Assembly (NCBI GenBank): GCA_951394405.1
Contig: OX596334.1
Span: 4,650,001 to 4,714,000, forward strand
Direction: 5' to 3'
Length of the DNA stretch: 64,000 nt
Origin: Coprinellus micaceus
Lineage: Eukaryota; Basidiomycota; Agaricomycetes; Agaricales; Psathyrellaceae
Positions 62,101 through 64,000 of this stretch are shown in pieces; within the stretch, counting starts at the first letter, position 1, and the number at the start of each line of letters is the position of its first letter. The notes beneath the pieces are model-generated. The model had not been told where the DNA came from. It worked only from the letters and a program-made list of their open reading frames with translations, and did no database searches. The position numbers and the translations under genes are program-made.

Positions 62101-63035
62101 AACGAAGCGAAGCGAATGATCCTAGAGACGTCTGCGGAGATATGAACCCATTGGAGGGAAAGACGATTGAAGTTAAGTAGGGGCCCGACGGAGAACCCAC
62201 ATCCCCATACGCCCACTCTACGTTAGAAACGCGTTCCATTCTTCCTACCTCCGCCAACCCAACCGACGTTTGACCACCTCTCCTCCTCGAACCCAGTTCT
62301 GCACACTCGCTTTCCCCACTCGAATCATCTGCCCATCGCATCGGCGACGTCCACGATCGAATGACTCTTCAAGCCACACCACCTCACCACCGCTGGCCAA
62401 GGTCAGCACACTCGGAGCGGTGGGGCGCGAATCGGGGATGCGAGAATCCCGAAGAGATAACCAGGTTTGGCGGATGCACGTTGGGGGACCTGTGTTGAGC
62501 AGCGCCGGGCGGAAGGAGTAAGCATCGGCGAGAGAACAGGTTCGGCCGAGGAGAACATGCAGTTCGGAGGAAAACGTTGAGAACGGCGGCCTTCGGCGGG
62601 TTAGCGAATGTATCTATGCTGCTTTGACGCTGAGACGAATGTCTCTGGGGGTACGAAGCGTGGTGAGTTCGGGGCGCGAATCTAATGGCAGAGTACGGGC
62701 AGTCGGTTCGTTCGGTTTAGTTCGGTCGGTGACGTCGGTGTAGAATGGTATAATAGACACCCCCGACCTTCCGCTTTGTGGCAACAAAGTTGGGAGGGAA
62801 GCCGGCGGGAGTGAGACGCGGTTCGTGACACTGGCGCGCGAAAGTAAAGAGACTGGCACTAACAACCATCGATCGGGCCTAGGAAACAGGATTGGATTTC
62901 CCCAAGCATCGGAGGCGAATTAAACGAAGGCGAAGGCGGTCTGCCGAGGAGCGCCAGCGCTGGACGGCGTCTCCAACAATGGCATTCCGGCGCCGCTAGC
63001 TCGCCCACGCGAAGTTGTGCCTCGGTACACCACGA
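59155..63035 (-). repeat. Family X degenerate multi-exon repeat, copy D (reverse orientation)
   Basis: Read on the minus strand, this copy has the same order of blocks as copy A: the GCTGG/CGAGCTAGC block (about 63010-62940), the DVTDRTKPNEPT peptide block (about 62690-62740), the TTCGCTTCGTTCC block (62100), the MGAYFIS block and CTCCAACTGAGAGCTG (61545-61455), the GATCAAGAGCCCCGATCAG block (about 60410), and the CSRRTLLAED block (59540). Its MGAYFIS frame stays open for about 60 codons, longer than in the other copies. A GTACGTATCC donor (about 59850) and TTCTAAC branch with CTAG acceptor (about 59655-59680) fit the spliced-intron pattern of the family. Confidence 0.62.
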
Positions 63036-64000
63036 ATTCGGGGATCTGTGAGAAGGACGGACGTGAGCAAGCTGTCATTTAGTACTGAGAGGGATACACA
63101 GGAAGACATCAGCAAGGTCGGTGAGTGTAGTAGCGAAGGTGCCCCAAGTCTTGCTTCCTCATATGCCATTGAAGACGAAGTCCGCTGCGGTTCCCCTAGC
63201 TATTGGAGTGGTCAGAAGATATCAAGAGCGAGGCATACTGACAGGGAATTATCGTACGGAATGACACGAAGTTATCCTAGATAACGAAATGAAGAGAACG
63301 AGGGTGAGGGAACGTGGTTGAAACGAAGGGCTCAATTAAAAAGGTCTATCCGCCCGACACTCCACGCCAAGATACCGCCGCCCAAAGTCGGAACGATAAC
63401 TCCCTGTTCCCACCTCGCTGAACGAACCTTCTCCCCACCTTTCCTGGTCGAAGTCACGTCCTACCCACTCGCCCTTCCCGCTCGAACCCTGCCCCCATTC
63501 ACGGCGAGTGGAGTTGGTAGCAACCGCCGTTGGCCAACTCCCGGGCCCACCATCGCCGACCCCTGCTCGGCACCAGCTGATTTCGTCCCGAATGACGATT
63601 TGGGGCTGATTGACACGAAGGGTAGATGCGAGAATACCGAACGCGGTAGACAGGGCATCGGTATCGTCAATATTGAGAGTATCCGTCGCCGAGATTCGCC
63701 CCTGGGACCGCAAGCTTCAGGGGTAGGTCGGGGTGTGAAGGAGGTGAGGACGTCGTTGGAGTTGGTGTGGAGGAGCGCATCGCCGACGTCTCTAGAACTC
63801 TGGTCGATCTCGTGAATGGCACCACGTTCGAGGGGAGTGAACGCGAATGAAAGGCAATGTACTTGGTCGACAAGCTCGACACGCGAAGGCAGAGCGACTG
63901 GGTCCAACCACGGTCGTTCGAGCTCGAAGTTCTTTCGACCTCGACCAATGTTGAAAGGGTGATGAATGTCCTTGGAGCTCGATGTCGGCTCGATGAAGGG
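63036..64000. other. Window end, no supported gene
   Basis: Complementary frames overlap on both strands (for example 63318-63815 and 63461-63907) with no recognisable motif. The stretch may belong to the 5' part of family X copy D or to a neighbouring unit, but I cannot align it convincingly. Confidence 0.35.

Noticed and set aside
63318..63907. Complementary frames of about 150-165 codons near the window end
   Set aside because: They mirror each other on opposite strands, as in other GC-rich spacers here, and have no motif.

Overview
The window looks like nuclear DNA of a basidiomycete fungus, most likely an Agaricomycete. The recognisable genes carry many short introns (about 43-61 nt) with GTRNGY donors and CTRAY-like branch sites. 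They encode TPR-CHAT proteins with near-identical 45-residue TPR units, a secreted cysteine-rich protein with a Ser-rich tail, and a mitochondrial ArgJ with six exons. I saw no bacterial gene layout, rRNA, tRNA or CRISPR array. Splice sites were placed by eye from donor/acceptor motifs, reading-frame arithmetic and paralogue comparison.

Layout. 1-1.6 kb: tail of a degenerate repeat, here called family X. 3.24-8.81 kb (-): a TPR-CHAT gene broken by three short inverted-repeat transposons. 10.5-26.0 kb: two family X copies head to tail, the second carrying two nested inverted-repeat elements. 26.86-30.75 kb (-): second TPR-CHAT gene. 31.4-35.7 kb: third family X copy. 36.2-37.0 kb (+): secreted/anchored Cys-rich protein. 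38.55-39.55 kb (+): hypothetical gene. 40.26-40.74 kb: a MITE. 42.3-43.3 kb: a small secreted 6-Cys protein and a relic of the Cys-rich gene. 43.35-47.16 kb (-): third TPR-CHAT gene. 49.88-52.19 kb (+): argJ. 52.57-54.14 kb (-) and 56.54-57.97 kb (+): divergent paralogous coiled-coil genes with C-terminal membrane segments, a MITE with 9-bp target duplications lying between them. 59.2-63.0 kb: a family X copy in reverse orientation.

Only argJ is a clear housekeeping gene; the rest is accessory. The three TPR-CHAT genes are all on the minus strand and share their exon plan. They look like a dispersed family of the kind often linked to fungal immunity or regulated cell death, but that role is inferred. 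The strongest single observation concerns gene 1. Subtracting its three transposons with one copy of each target duplication gives exactly the paralogue's intron length (54 nt), an in-frame TPR exon, and exactly the paralogue's last-exon length (834 nt). Family X, a multi-exon repeat with conserved peptide blocks I cannot assign to any known family, is the best candidate for something undescribed.
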